Assembly: GCA_016793325.1 (NCBI GenBank)
Contig: JAEUKI010000055.1
Location: 124,001-188,000, forward strand
Source of the DNA: Myxococcales bacterium
GTDB lineage: Bacteria; Myxococcota_A; Polyangia; Polyangiales; Ga0077539
DNA: 64,000 nucleotides
Direction of reading: 5' to 3'
The notes below the pieces were generated by a model. It saw only the letters and a program-made list of their open reading frames with translations. It searched no databases and was not told where the DNA came from. Below are positions 9,782 through 19,400 of this stretch, in pieces (the stretch's first letter is position 1; each line of letters starts with the position of its first letter). The translations under genes and the position numbers were made by a program.

Positions 9782-10470
9782 GCCGCGGCGGCCACTTGAA
9801 TATGGGTGTCGCGATGGCGCTCGCGCTCTCGGGCTGCTACTCGGCGACGGGGCTCGGTCGCGCGCGAACGCTCGGGCAGGCGCACGTCGAAGTGGGCGGC
9901 CAGGTCGAGCTCACGACGAACAGCGGCAGGCTCAACACGCAGACGAGCCTCCCGTGGGCGCACGTCGGCGGTCTCGTGCGCGTCGGGGTTCACGATCGCG
10001 TGGACCTCGGCGCGCGGGTGTCGTTTGCGGCGATCGACGGCGCGGACTCGGTGTCGGTGTGGGTCGATCCGAAGTTTCAATTGGTGCGCAGCGCGAACGC
10101 GACGCGCGGGCTCGACGTGGCGCTCGTCACGAGCGTGGGGTGGCATCAAGTGCGGCTCGGGGGGACGCCGTGGCACCTGCCGCAAGGGGCGATCGCCGTG
10201 TTGTTCGGCGCGAATTTCGGGCCGCATCAGCTCATCCTCAGCGGGCGCGGCGGCTATCAAGCGATGATCGGAACGAGCATGGTCACGCAGCACGTTGGCT
10301 GGGGCGCGGTCTCGGTCGGCGGCGCGTTTCGCGTGGGCCGTTGGGACTTGGTGCCCGAGCTTCTGCTCGGGTGGGCGCCGGGAGTGACCTTCAACGCCGA
10401 GCGCATGGAAGAGCAGCGAAGCGGCGCGGGCCAAGCGCAGATCGGGTTCTCGTTCGTGCACCGCTGGTGA
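9778..10470 (+). CDS. Putative outer-membrane beta-barrel lipoprotein
   Basis: The 230-residue product has a hydrophobic leader ending in a lipobox-like LSGC. It is followed by alternating polar/hydrophobic strands with many Gly and aromatic residues (VGGQVELTTNSGRLNTQ, ILSGRGGYQAMIGTSMV) and ends in SFVHRW, typical of small outer-membrane barrels. The ATG overlaps the TGA of the monooxygenase-like gene, which is why this start is preferred over a longer frame. It probably works with that lipoprotein. It converges on the EF-Tu-like gene that ends 11 bases later. Confidence 0.7.
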   Translation: MSRGGHLNMGVAMALALSGCYSATGLGRARTLGQAHVEVGGQVELTTNSGRLNTQTSLPWAHVGGLVRVGVHDRVDLGARVSFAAIDGADSVSVWVDPKFQLVRSANATRGLDVALVTSVGWHQVRLGGTPWHLPQGAIAVLFGANFGPHQLILSGRGGYQAMIGTSMVTQHVGWGAVSVGGAFRVGRWDLVPELLLGWAPGVTFNAERMEEQRSGAGQAQIGFSFVHRW

Positions 10471-10481
10471 GCGCACAGGGG

Positions 10482-11660
10482 TCAATCGAGGGTGCGCACC
10501 ACGGTGATCGTCGCGAATGGAGGATCCCCTTCGCGCCGAAGGTTGAGCGGACATCCGTGAACGAGCGGCGTCGGCACATCGAACCGCAGCTCCGCGGTAA
10601 ACGCGCCGATGGACAGCGGTGAGGGGTCGGATGACACCACGCGCGCGGTGCGTGCGGCCGCGCTCGTCACGCAACGAAGGGGATCGGCCAGCGAAGGATC
10701 AGTCGCATTTTGCCAGCAAAATCCCTCGATGATCGCCCGCGTCGCGACGGCGCCGTGCTGCGGTGTCACGAGGTAGTCTCCCGGCGAGACTCGGTCGCGT
10801 GGAAGTTGAATCTGCAGTCCGACGAGCCCCGCGGAGCGCGGGACCTCCATCGGTGTGGGCCTTCGAAAAATGTCGATCCCGACGATCGTCGTCGCGATGC
10901 GACCGCGCGGGCTCAGCAACTCGAGGGGCTCTGTCGTTCGAGGGTTTCCCGCGACGACCGCGCCAACGATGACGGTCCCTCGGCCTCGAATGTCGAAGAC
11001 ATCGCGCACCTCGACGGCGACGAACGTGTCTTCTTCGACGTAGGGCACGCGCTGGTCGAGCGCCTCGCGAAGCGCAGCGACCCCTGCGCGCCACGCATCG
11101 GACGCCGCCTCGATCGCGCCGGTGCTGCAAATGACCGGAGCTTCGTCGCTCGCGAACCCGGCGAGCGAGAGCGCTTCGCGTGCTTCTCGCTCGACGCGAT
11201 CGCGCCGTTCGCGCGACGCGCGCTCGCTGTCGGTGACGAACACGATCGCAGGAAGAGCCCCCAGAAAGCGCGCGAGTTCGAGCGTCGGAAGCGCGGTGTC
11301 GAGCTCGGTGTCCTCGTCGGCAGAGCGCACCCACAACACTGCGTCGAATCGAACCGCCGCGCACAGCCCGAGCGAGCTCGGTCCGTCGACGCACTCGAAC
11401 AGCAGAAACGAGCGCTTCGTCGACTCGAGCTGAATCGCTGGGGCGACGCTCGCCGACGCTCCGGGGTCGATCATCGCTGCGCGCTGCTCATCGGGTGTCG
11501 GCGGCGAAGTCCACACGCGCGGCGGTGACTGCTCGAGCCAACCGGGCGTCGCGATGGAGCGGAGCGCGGCGATGACTTCGCTCGTTCCTTCGCGACGCAG
11601 GCCCACGACGAGCACGCGGGCGACGGGAGGCTTCGTGACGATCGGCGGTCGCTGCGTCAT
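10482..11660 (-). CDS. Degenerate EF-Tu paralog (copy B), predicted non-GTPase
   Basis: The 392-residue protein aligns along its whole length with EF-Tu (about 394), including domain II (VRDVFDIRGRGTVIVG at 218-233, versus IEDVFSISGRGTVVTG in E. coli EF-Tu) and a C-terminal domain III. The G domain is recognisable from its helices and strands (FDAVLWVRSAD, AIVFVTDSE) but the nucleotide motifs are gone: G1 GHVDHGKT is GLRREGTS (20-27), G3 DCPGH is ECVDG (89-93), G4 NKCD is TDSE (143-146). GTP binding in the usual way is therefore unlikely. It lies 15 bases after a closely similar paralog and downstream of pnkp on the same strand. Role unknown; tRNA or ribosome binding is inference. Confidence 0.85.
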   Translation of the reverse strand: MTQRPPIVTKPPVARVLVVGLRREGTSEVIAALRSIATPGWLEQSPPRVWTSPPTPDEQRAAMIDPGASASVAPAIQLESTKRSFLLFECVDGPSSLGLCAAVRFDAVLWVRSADEDTELDTALPTLELARFLGALPAIVFVTDSERASRERRDRVEREAREALSLAGFASDEAPVICSTGAIEAASDAWRAGVAALREALDQRVPYVEEDTFVAVEVRDVFDIRGRGTVIVGAVVAGNPRTTEPLELLSPRGRIATTIVGIDIFRRPTPMEVPRSAGLVGLQIQLPRDRVSPGDYLVTPQHGAVATRAIIEGFCWQNATDPSLADPLRCVTSAAARTARVVSSDPSPLSIGAFTAELRFDVPTPLVHGCPLNLRREGDPPFATITVVRTLD

Positions 11661-11675
11661 CGCGCACTCTGTCCG

Positions 11676-12860
11676 TCAATCGAGCGGCGAATCGAAGAAC
11701 ACCGACGCGAACACTGGATCGTCGCCGCGTCGCAAGAGCATCGGTGGGTCGCGCAGGAGCGCCATCGGCGCGTCGAACTCGAGCTGCGCTTCGAACGGTC
11801 CCACGACGAGCGGCGAAGGCGTCGAGCTCGTCACGCGCGCGCGTTGGTCGCGCAGCGTTCCGATGCAGCGTAGCGGTTCGGTCGGAGGCCACGGTTCGAT
11901 GGGCTGCCAGCAGAACCCGCGGACGTTCGCGCGGCGGGCGACGATCCCGACGCCCGGGGTCACGATCAAGTCGCCTCGATCCACGCCGTCGCGTTGGACG
12001 TCGACGAGCAGGCCCACGTAATTGGGCCGACTCGCGGTCTCGAGGAGCCGACGAAACATCTCGATCCCGCTCACCGTGACGAGCTGACGTCCCGTCGGAC
12101 GCACGAGCTCGAGGCGGTCTCCCACCGTGATCGTCCCTGCTGAAATTTGTCCCGTGACGACGGTCCCGCGGCTCTTGATCGAGAAGACATCCTCGACGCG
12201 CAGCGCCGCATACCCGTCCTCGTCGACGTAGGGAACGTGCTCTTCGAGCAGCTCGCGCAGCGCTGCGACACCTTGGCGCCACGCGTTCGACGACGCTTCG
12301 ATCGCGCCCGTGCTGCACACGACAGGGCACTCGTCGCTGGCGAAATCCGCGAGCGACAGCACTTCGCGCGCCTCGCGTTCGATTCGGTCGCGCCGCTCGG
12401 GGCTCACGCGTTCGGCGTCCGTGACGAACACCATCGCGCGGCGCGCGCCGAGGTAGCGCGCGGCTTCGAGCATCGAGCTCGACGCGTCGACGGCGCAGTC
12501 CACCGCGGCCGAGCGCACCCAGAGCACCGCGTCGCAGCGATGGCTCGCGCCGATCATGAGCGCCCGCGGCTGATCGACGCACTCGTACAGCATAAACGTC
12601 CGCTTCGGCGTCTCGAGGTCGAGAACGCGCGCGGACTGACTCGTGGGACCGAAGTCGTTGACGAGCATCACCGTGCGGCCGTCTCGCGGCGGGGGAGCGA
12701 CGACGCGCTCGGGCCAGGGCTCGAGCTTGTCCGGCGTCGCGAGCGAGCGAAGCGCAGCGATGACCTCGCTCGTCCCCTCGGCGCGCTGACCGATCACGAA
12801 CACGCGCGGCGACGGAGGCTTGATTACAGGTGCGTTGGCTGGAGGCTTCTTCGCCACCAA
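11676..12860 (-). CDS. Degenerate EF-Tu paralog (copy A), predicted non-GTPase
   Basis: At 394 residues it matches EF-Tu length. Domain II is well preserved (VEDVFSIKSRGTVVTG at 222-237, then SGIEMFRRLL), followed by a domain III ending in FFDSPLD. In the G domain the MIGASHRCDAVLWVRSA stretch matches the EF-Tu MITGAAQMDGAILVVAA region, but G1 is GQRAEGTS (24-31), G3 is ECVDQ (93-97) and G4 is TDAE (147-150), so no standard P-loop remains. Copies A and B share GTSEVIAALRS, showing that both descend from one already degenerate ancestor. The annotated start is TTG 12860; GTG 12857 is equally possible. Only 42 bases separate it from the pnkp stop. Confidence 0.85.
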   Translation of the reverse strand: MVAKKPPANAPVIKPPSPRVFVIGQRAEGTSEVIAALRSLATPDKLEPWPERVVAPPPRDGRTVMLVNDFGPTSQSARVLDLETPKRTFMLYECVDQPRALMIGASHRCDAVLWVRSAAVDCAVDASSSMLEAARYLGARRAMVFVTDAERVSPERRDRIEREAREVLSLADFASDECPVVCSTGAIEASSNAWRQGVAALRELLEEHVPYVDEDGYAALRVEDVFSIKSRGTVVTGQISAGTITVGDRLELVRPTGRQLVTVSGIEMFRRLLETASRPNYVGLLVDVQRDGVDRGDLIVTPGVGIVARRANVRGFCWQPIEPWPPTEPLRCIGTLRDQRARVTSSTPSPLVVGPFEAQLEFDAPMALLRDPPMLLRRGDDPVFASVFFDSPLD

Positions 12861-12902
12861 GCGAGTGTACGACTCGTCCGTGAACCCCGGTGAATCGAGC
12901 GT

Positions 12903-15476
12903 CTACAATCGCGGATCGGTGGGCTCGCTCTCGAGCGCGAGCGTCGCGAGGGCGCACGCGTGAACGCGCGCGAGCGAGTCGTTGCGCGCGAGCCTCGCGA
13001 GGCCCTCGACGCCCACAGAAAACTCACGGATCGCGAGCGTTCGCTTCGCGGACGTGCCTCGATTGCGCAGCCGCGCGAGGTTGTCCGGCAGCGTGTACTC
13101 GGGCCCGTAGATGATCCGAAGGTACTCGCGCCCCCGGACCTTGAGCGCGGGTTGAATGGGGCCCTTCTCGCCGTTCGCGACGAAGGTCCAGGGCTTGACG
13201 ACGCACCCTTCGGCCCCTGCGTTCGTACGATCGAGCCACCACTGAACGGCGCTCGCGCGCTGCGCTTCGTCCGCGAGCGAGACGATCACGCGCTCGGTCC
13301 GCTCGAACAGCGTCGGGTCTGCTTCGACGAGGCGATCGCACTGCGCGAGGTGCCAGCCGTGGTCGCGATCGGTGTGCGCGGCGCCTTCGCTCGCGAGGAG
13401 GTGAAAGGGCGCGAGCCGCAGATCTTGCGGGCCGCGAACGGTCCAGCAGTACCGTCGGTACGCATCGGCGTAGGCGTCGACGGCGCCGGCGCGTTCGGTC
13501 GTGCGCGCGACGAGCGAAGCGACGTCGATGCCGCGCGCGGTTGCGTGACCGAGCGCCTCGATCGCTGCAGCGAGGTGGGCTGCGCCCGACGACGCGGTGG
13601 GCGCGTATTGTTGTCGCAGCAGCTCGCCGGCCTTCGCGCTCCAGGGCAAGAGTTCGGCGTCCAAGAGCATCCACGAGGTCGAGAGCTCTTCGAAGAGCCC
13701 TGCGTGTTCGATCGCGGCGCGCGCGCGGGTGACGAGCGAGGCCTCGGTCGCGGCGTCCTTGAAGAAGGCGCGGCCGTTGCGCGTGAGGATCGTTCCGGCG
13801 TGCTCGTTGGCGAGCCCGAAGCGCGCGCGCATGGCCTCTCGAGAGCGGCAGAGGAGCACGATCGCGCGCGAGCCCATGTGCTTGAGCTCGAGCACGACGC
13901 GATCGATTCCACAGTGCGCGAAGTATTCGAGGGCCTGCTCGGGGCGCTCGAGAAACCCGTCGACCGACGAGGTCTCCACGGGCGCCATCGTCGGAGGAAC
14001 GTACACGAGCCACCGCGGGTCCACGCAGAACCGCGAGACGTGCTCGATCGCCGTCGCGACGAGCGATGGCCCCACGGTGACGCGTCGAACGACCGGCGTT
14101 TCGACGGTGATTCCTCCGAGCACCGACGCGAGATCGAGTCGATCGTTCGGCGCGAGCCCCTGGTCCGTCGCGCGAGGACTCTCGCTCGTGATCGGCCGCT
14201 TCGGTGGGACGTACTGCCGCCGCGCGGGCACCGACCGCAGCTCTCGCTCGGGCCAGCGCAGCGCCGTGAGCGCGCCGCCGTACACGCAGCCGGTGTCGAC
14301 GCAGACGGTCTCGTTGCGAAACTCCGCGCGTTCGACGGGCGTGTGGCCGTACGCCACCATCGCTCGACCGCGGTAGTTCGCAGCCCAATCAGCGCGCACG
14401 GGAAGGCCGAACTCGTCGGTCTCGCCGTGCGTCTCGCCGTAGAGCGCGAAGTCTCGCACCGCGCGCGACGCGCGGCCCTGCATCTCTTGTCGCAGCCCCG
14501 CGTGGGCCACGACAAGTCGACCGCGGTCGAGCACGTAGTGCGTGGGTCGCTCGTCGAGAAAGCGCTTCACGTCTTCGACGAACGCGGGCGGCGCGCTCGC
14601 GAGCTCGTCGAGCGTCTGTTGGAGCCCGAAGCCCACCGTGACCTCGCGCCCCGCGAGCTTCTTGGCGAGCTTGGCCTCGTGGTTTCCCTGGACGAACAGC
14701 GCGCTTCCGTCGCGGACCGAGTTGATCGCGAGCGCGAGCGCGTCGGCCACGCGCGGCCCGCGGTCGACCACGTCGCCGAGAAATACCACCGTCCGTCCGT
14801 CGTCTCGCTTGCAGATCGTCGCGTCGAGTCCGGCGCCGTCGATCTCGTACCCGAGCGACCCGAGCAGCTCGTAGAGCTCGTCCGCGCACCCGTGAACGTC
14901 GCCGATCACGTCGAAGGGCCCCGCGTGCTCGCGGAGGTCGCAGCGCAGCCGCTCGCGGACGATCGTCGCCGTGTTGATTTCGTGCTCGCTTTTCAGACGG
15001 GTCACGTAGCGGACGCCCTCGTCGTCGAGCGTCCGCAGGGCCTTGCGCATGTTCTCGTGTTGGCCGCGCACGACGCGGGCGCCGAACGAGCGATCGGGCC
15101 GCCGCTTGTTGCGCTCGACGCAGGTCTCGACGTCGAGGTCGAGCACGATGGCGACGACGAACACGTGGTGCTTCTTCGCGAGGGCGACGAGCGGCTTTCG
15201 CGCGTCGCGCTGCACGTTCGTCGCGTCGACGACCGTGAGGAGCCCCCGCGCGAGGCGCTTGTCCGCGATGCTCCCGAGCACCGAGAAGGCGTCGGAGCTG
15301 GCCTCTTGGCTGTTCTCGTCGTCCGAGACCCAGCCGCGCATCGTGTCGCTCGAGAGGACTTCGGTAGGGCGGAAGTGCTTCTTCGCGAAGGTGGACTTTC
15401 CTGCGCCCGACGGCGCGACGAGCAGGACGAGCGAGGGCTCGGGGATCGTGACGGTCGTTGGATTCTCGTCGCTCAT
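12903..15476 (-). CDS. pnkp: Polynucleotide kinase-phosphatase with RNA ligase domain (bacterial Pnkp)
   Basis: This 857-residue enzyme heals and seals broken RNA. The N-terminal kinase has Walker A GAGKST (24-29). The central 2',3'-phosphatase is a metallophosphoesterase with GDVHG (192-196), GDVVDRG (234-240), GNHE (264-267), HAG (325-327) and GHTP (378-381). The C-terminal adenylyltransferase carries the nucleotidyl Lys532 in ELKHMGSRA. Length and domain order match the Clostridium-type Pnkp (about 870). The ATG at 15476 overlaps the hen1 stop (ATGA), indicating coupling. In known systems the Hen1 N-terminal half is needed to activate the Pnkp ligase domain. Confidence 0.95.
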   Translation of the reverse strand: MSDENPTTVTIPEPSLVLLVAPSGAGKSTFAKKHFRPTEVLSSDTMRGWVSDDENSQEASSDAFSVLGSIADKRLARGLLTVVDATNVQRDARKPLVALAKKHHVFVVAIVLDLDVETCVERNKRRPDRSFGARVVRGQHENMRKALRTLDDEGVRYVTRLKSEHEINTATIVRERLRCDLREHAGPFDVIGDVHGCADELYELLGSLGYEIDGAGLDATICKRDDGRTVVFLGDVVDRGPRVADALALAINSVRDGSALFVQGNHEAKLAKKLAGREVTVGFGLQQTLDELASAPPAFVEDVKRFLDERPTHYVLDRGRLVVAHAGLRQEMQGRASRAVRDFALYGETHGETDEFGLPVRADWAANYRGRAMVAYGHTPVERAEFRNETVCVDTGCVYGGALTALRWPERELRSVPARRQYVPPKRPITSESPRATDQGLAPNDRLDLASVLGGITVETPVVRRVTVGPSLVATAIEHVSRFCVDPRWLVYVPPTMAPVETSSVDGFLERPEQALEYFAHCGIDRVVLELKHMGSRAIVLLCRSREAMRARFGLANEHAGTILTRNGRAFFKDAATEASLVTRARAAIEHAGLFEELSTSWMLLDAELLPWSAKAGELLRQQYAPTASSGAAHLAAAIEALGHATARGIDVASLVARTTERAGAVDAYADAYRRYCWTVRGPQDLRLAPFHLLASEGAAHTDRDHGWHLAQCDRLVEADPTLFERTERVIVSLADEAQRASAVQWWLDRTNAGAEGCVVKPWTFVANGEKGPIQPALKVRGREYLRIIYGPEYTLPDNLARLRNRGTSAKRTLAIREFSVGVEGLARLARNDSLARVHACALATLALESEPTDPRL

Positions 15477-16945
15477 GCGTTTACCTCGGTCGGTCTCTGC
15501 TCGGGGGTCGCGCGGGCGTCGCGGACGCGCTCGAAGATGGCGCTCTGCGTGGGCGCGCCGAACTCGGGGTGCTCGTCGCCGATCGCGCCGACTTCGAATC
15601 GATAGCCGTACGTGCTCGCGACGCGCGTACACCACGCGACGAACTCGCTGCGGGTCCACTCGAAGCGGTGGTCGCTGTGGCGCATCGCTCCCGCGGCGAT
15701 TCCGGGCATCGCGGCGTTGGCCTCGCGGTTGGGCGTCGTCACGATCACGCACGGCGGCGCGGCCACGGCGAACACCGAGTCCTCGAGCCAACGCAGCCGC
15801 TCTTCGTCGATGTGCTCGATGACCTCGATGAGCACCGCCGCGTCGAAGCCCTGCAGCCGCGCGTCGCGGTACACGAGCGATCCCTGGATGAGCTCGACGC
15901 GCTCGCGCTGCGATGGCCCCAAGCGATCGACGCGCTTCTGCGCGATCTCGAGCGCGGCGGGGCTCACGTCGACGCCGGTGATGTGACCGATGGGCGAGTG
16001 CTGCGCGAGGAAGGTCACGAGCTTTCCCTCGCCGCAGCCGAGGTCGACGACGCGACGAACGTGTCGCGCGACCAGCGCGTCGCGCACCCACTCGCGTCGC
16101 CGCGCGTCGAGAGGGGCGCCCTTCGCTGGATCCGCGGCGCTCTCTGCGCGAGGCCATCGCGCTTCGAGGTCGTGCTCGCCGTGGTCTTCGATGGCGGTCT
16201 CTCGGGATCCGTCGCTGTCGAAGCGCGCCTCTGCGAGGCGCTCGAGCGCGCGCTGGTGCTTGAGAAATCGCGCGGTGACGAGCGCTCGTTCGGGGTGCTT
16301 CGCGAGCCAGTCGCGGCCCTTGTGAGCGAGCTTCTCGACCTCGTTTTCGCTGACCCAGTAGTGCTGCGCGTCGTCGAGCACGGGGAGCATCACGTAGAGG
16401 TGCTCGAGCATCGAGCGCACGGTGGTCTTCGCGCGAAGGCGCACGCTCCAGTAGGGCGAGGGTCCCCACTCTTGAAAGTGTGGGTCGAGCACGAGGCGGC
16501 TCGTGTGCACGTCGTAGCCGAGCGGACCGAAGAGCCGCTGGACGAGCGCTTCACCGCCGCCTTGCGCGGCGACGACGGGCAGGTGCGCCTCGAGCTCGAG
16601 CGCGCGATCGACGAGCTCGGGGCGCTTCTCGCAGCGTCCGTTGAGCGCGCTGCCGAGCACATGCGCGATGGCGGACGAGAGCATCGAGCTCGCCGCGTAG
16701 GGTCGATCGTTGACGTACGGCTCGAGCGGCGTGGTGGGCGACTGCCCCGGTCGACCGCGAGAGAGCGCGACGGGGTCGACCTCGACCAGCAGGGCCGCTG
16801 TGCAGTGCTCCGGCGCGTTGTGCGGATAGAAGAGCTGCGCGCGCCCGAACGAGAGGTCGAACGTCTGCGCGCGATCGGGCCGCTTGTGCAGGAGCCACGA
16901 GAGGTCTTCGGCGTCGGGACCGGTACAGTGCAGGATCAAGAGCAT
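15473..16945 (-). CDS. hen1: RNA 3'-terminal ribose 2'-O-methyltransferase Hen1
   Basis: Hen1 methylates the 2'-OH at the 3' end of cleaved RNA before Pnkp ligates it, making the repaired junction resistant to the ribotoxin. The 490-residue protein has the bacterial N-terminal domain (1 to about 240) and a SAM methyltransferase domain with DLGCGEG (301-307), the metal-binding EVIEH (374-378), TTPNREAN (403-410) and MRHSDHRFEW (421-430), all Hen1 hallmarks. I chose ATG 16945 because the longer frame overlaps the divergent cyclophilin gene with non-protein-like sequence. It is the first gene of a minus-strand run that continues into pnkp and the two EF-Tu-like genes. Confidence 0.95.
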   Translation of the reverse strand: MLLILHCTGPDAEDLSWLLHKRPDRAQTFDLSFGRAQLFYPHNAPEHCTAALLVEVDPVALSRGRPGQSPTTPLEPYVNDRPYAASSMLSSAIAHVLGSALNGRCEKRPELVDRALELEAHLPVVAAQGGGEALVQRLFGPLGYDVHTSRLVLDPHFQEWGPSPYWSVRLRAKTTVRSMLEHLYVMLPVLDDAQHYWVSENEVEKLAHKGRDWLAKHPERALVTARFLKHQRALERLAEARFDSDGSRETAIEDHGEHDLEARWPRAESAADPAKGAPLDARRREWVRDALVARHVRRVVDLGCGEGKLVTFLAQHSPIGHITGVDVSPAALEIAQKRVDRLGPSQRERVELIQGSLVYRDARLQGFDAAVLIEVIEHIDEERLRWLEDSVFAVAAPPCVIVTTPNREANAAMPGIAAGAMRHSDHRFEWTRSEFVAWCTRVASTYGYRFEVGAIGDEHPEFGAPTQSAIFERVRDARATPEQRPTEVNA

Positions 16946-17079
16946 CGAGGGCGCCGAGTCGTGCGCACCCGAGGGTGGGCCGAAAAGGGGGGGAGCGCGC
17001 GTTGTGTGATCGAATTGTGCTCGTCGCGCGTGGGCGAGGGAGGTAGCGAGACGGGCGAGTTCGCGATATTCCACGCGCG

Positions 17080-18012
<933 letters not shown>

Positions 18013-18093
18013 GCGACGCGCGGTTGTTGTGCAGGGGGAGGCGATCGGCAAGCGCCTTGCGCGCGGGGAGTTCCGTGAGCAACAGCGCGGACC

Positions 18094-18324
18094 ATGAGCA
18101 ACACAGTTCGTAGCGTCGGGTTCGTTCCAGTCGAGTTGGGATCGTCGGTCGTCGTGGACGTTCCAGTCGTGGCCCAAGAGGGCGCCAAGGCCCATATCGA
18201 GCACATCGAGAGCGGGATTCGCATCGTCGTGGACGAGAGCCTCGACGCGACCCGCGCGAACAAAGCGGTCGCCGCGCTGATGCCGAGCATCATCGCTGCG
18301 CTCTCGCGCAAAGTCCTCAATTAG
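18094..18324 (+). CDS. Small hypothetical protein
   Basis: The 76-residue product has no cysteine and no membrane segment. It is probably a compact alpha/beta protein (beta strands around VVVDVPVV and IRIVVDE, a helix around ANKAVAALMPSIIAAL). I do not recognise it. It lies 81 bases after the cyclophilin gene and 16 bases before queA on the same strand, so it may be co-transcribed with queA. Coding is supported by position, a clean ATG and amphipathic pattern. Confidence 0.55.
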   Translation: MSNTVRSVGFVPVELGSSVVVDVPVVAQEGAKAHIEHIESGIRIVVDESLDATRANKAVAALMPSIIAALSRKVLN

Positions 18325-18340
18325 TGCTAGGCACCTGCGC

Positions 18341-19360
18341 GTGAAGGTCGACGAGCTCGACTACGAGCTTCCGCGCGAGCTGATCGCGAGCACGCCTCCT
18401 CCCGAGCGCGACGGCGCGCGCATGATGGTGCTCTCGCGAAGCGACGGGACGATCGCGCACGATCGCGTGCGTCAGCTCGCCGAGCGAATCCCGCGCGGAG
18501 CGCTCGTGGTCGTCAACGACACGAAGGTCATCAACGCGCGCATTCGCGGCGCAAAGCCCACCGGCGGCGCGGTCGAGCTGTTCTTGCTGCGTCCGATCGA
18601 CGCGAACGCTCGGCGGTGGACCGCGTTCGGACGCGCGTCCAAGCCGATCCGTCCGGGCTTGCTCGTGAAGGCGAGCGAGACGCTCTCGCTCCGCGTGGTC
18701 GACAAGGACGCGAACGGCGTTCTCGAGGTCGAGCTCGATTGCGACGAGCCCTGGAGCGCGATCGAGGCCAACGGCGAGGTCCCGCTGCCGCCGTACATGG
18801 AGCGCGCGCCCACCGACGAAGACCGCGCGCGATACCAGTGCGTGTTCGCAGAGAAGCCCGGCGCCGTCGCGGCTCCGACCGCGGGTCTTCACTTGAGCGA
18901 GCGCGTGCTCGAGGACTTCGCGGCGCGCTCGATCGAGCGCATCGCGGTCACGCTACACGTGGGCGCCGGGACGTTTCAGCCTGTGTCCGTCGACGACCTC
19001 GACAAGCACGTGATGCACCGCGAGTGGTACGAGGTGCCAGCCATCGCGCAAGAGAAGATCACCCTCGCGAAGCGCGAAGGGCGCCCCGTGGTCGCGATCG
19101 GGACCACCGTCGTGCGCACGCTCGAGAGCTGGGCGCTCGGCGCCAACCCGAGCACGGGCGACACGGCGCTGTTGATCCAACCGGGCTACGCGTTTCGCGT
19201 GGTGGATCACTTGCTCACCAATTTTCATCTCCCGCGCTCGACGCTGCTGGCGTTGGTGATGGCCTTCGCGGGGACAGACTTCGCGCGACGGGCCTACGAA
19301 GAGGCGGTCCGCGAGCGCTATCGATTCTTCTCGTACGGAGACGCGATGTTCATCGCGTGA
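18341..19360 (+). CDS. queA: S-adenosylmethionine:tRNA ribosyltransferase-isomerase
   Basis: QueA transfers and isomerises the ribosyl moiety of SAM onto preQ1-modified tRNA, giving epoxyqueuosine at wobble position 34. The 339-residue product has the family features LDYELPRELIASTP, RDGARMMVLSR, the central TAGLHLSERVL, VTLHVGAGTFQPV and the C-terminal TNFHLPRSTLL. Length is normal. It starts at GTG 18341. It is followed by tgt 40 bases downstream, the preceding step in the same pathway, so the two form a queuosine operon. Confidence 0.95.
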   Translation: MKVDELDYELPRELIASTPPPERDGARMMVLSRSDGTIAHDRVRQLAERIPRGALVVVNDTKVINARIRGAKPTGGAVELFLLRPIDANARRWTAFGRASKPIRPGLLVKASETLSLRVVDKDANGVLEVELDCDEPWSAIEANGEVPLPPYMERAPTDEDRARYQCVFAEKPGAVAAPTAGLHLSERVLEDFAARSIERIAVTLHVGAGTFQPVSVDDLDKHVMHREWYEVPAIAQEKITLAKREGRPVVAIGTTVVRTLESWALGANPSTGDTALLIQPGYAFRVVDHLLTNFHLPRSTLLALVMAFAGTDFARRAYEEAVRERYRFFSYGDAMFIA

Positions 19361-19400
19361 GGGGCTTTCGCTCGGGGGCGTTCACGGGGTACTTGATCGC

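Noticed and set aside
10482..12860. Functional tuf genes
   Set aside because: G1, G3 and G4 motifs are all lost in both copies, and the context is not the usual rpsG-fusA-tuf or tRNA-tuf cluster.
12960..15605. Very long plus-strand open frame antisense to pnkp
   Set aside because: It is Arg/Ala/Val-rich with no motif, while the minus strand gives a complete Pnkp with all catalytic motifs.
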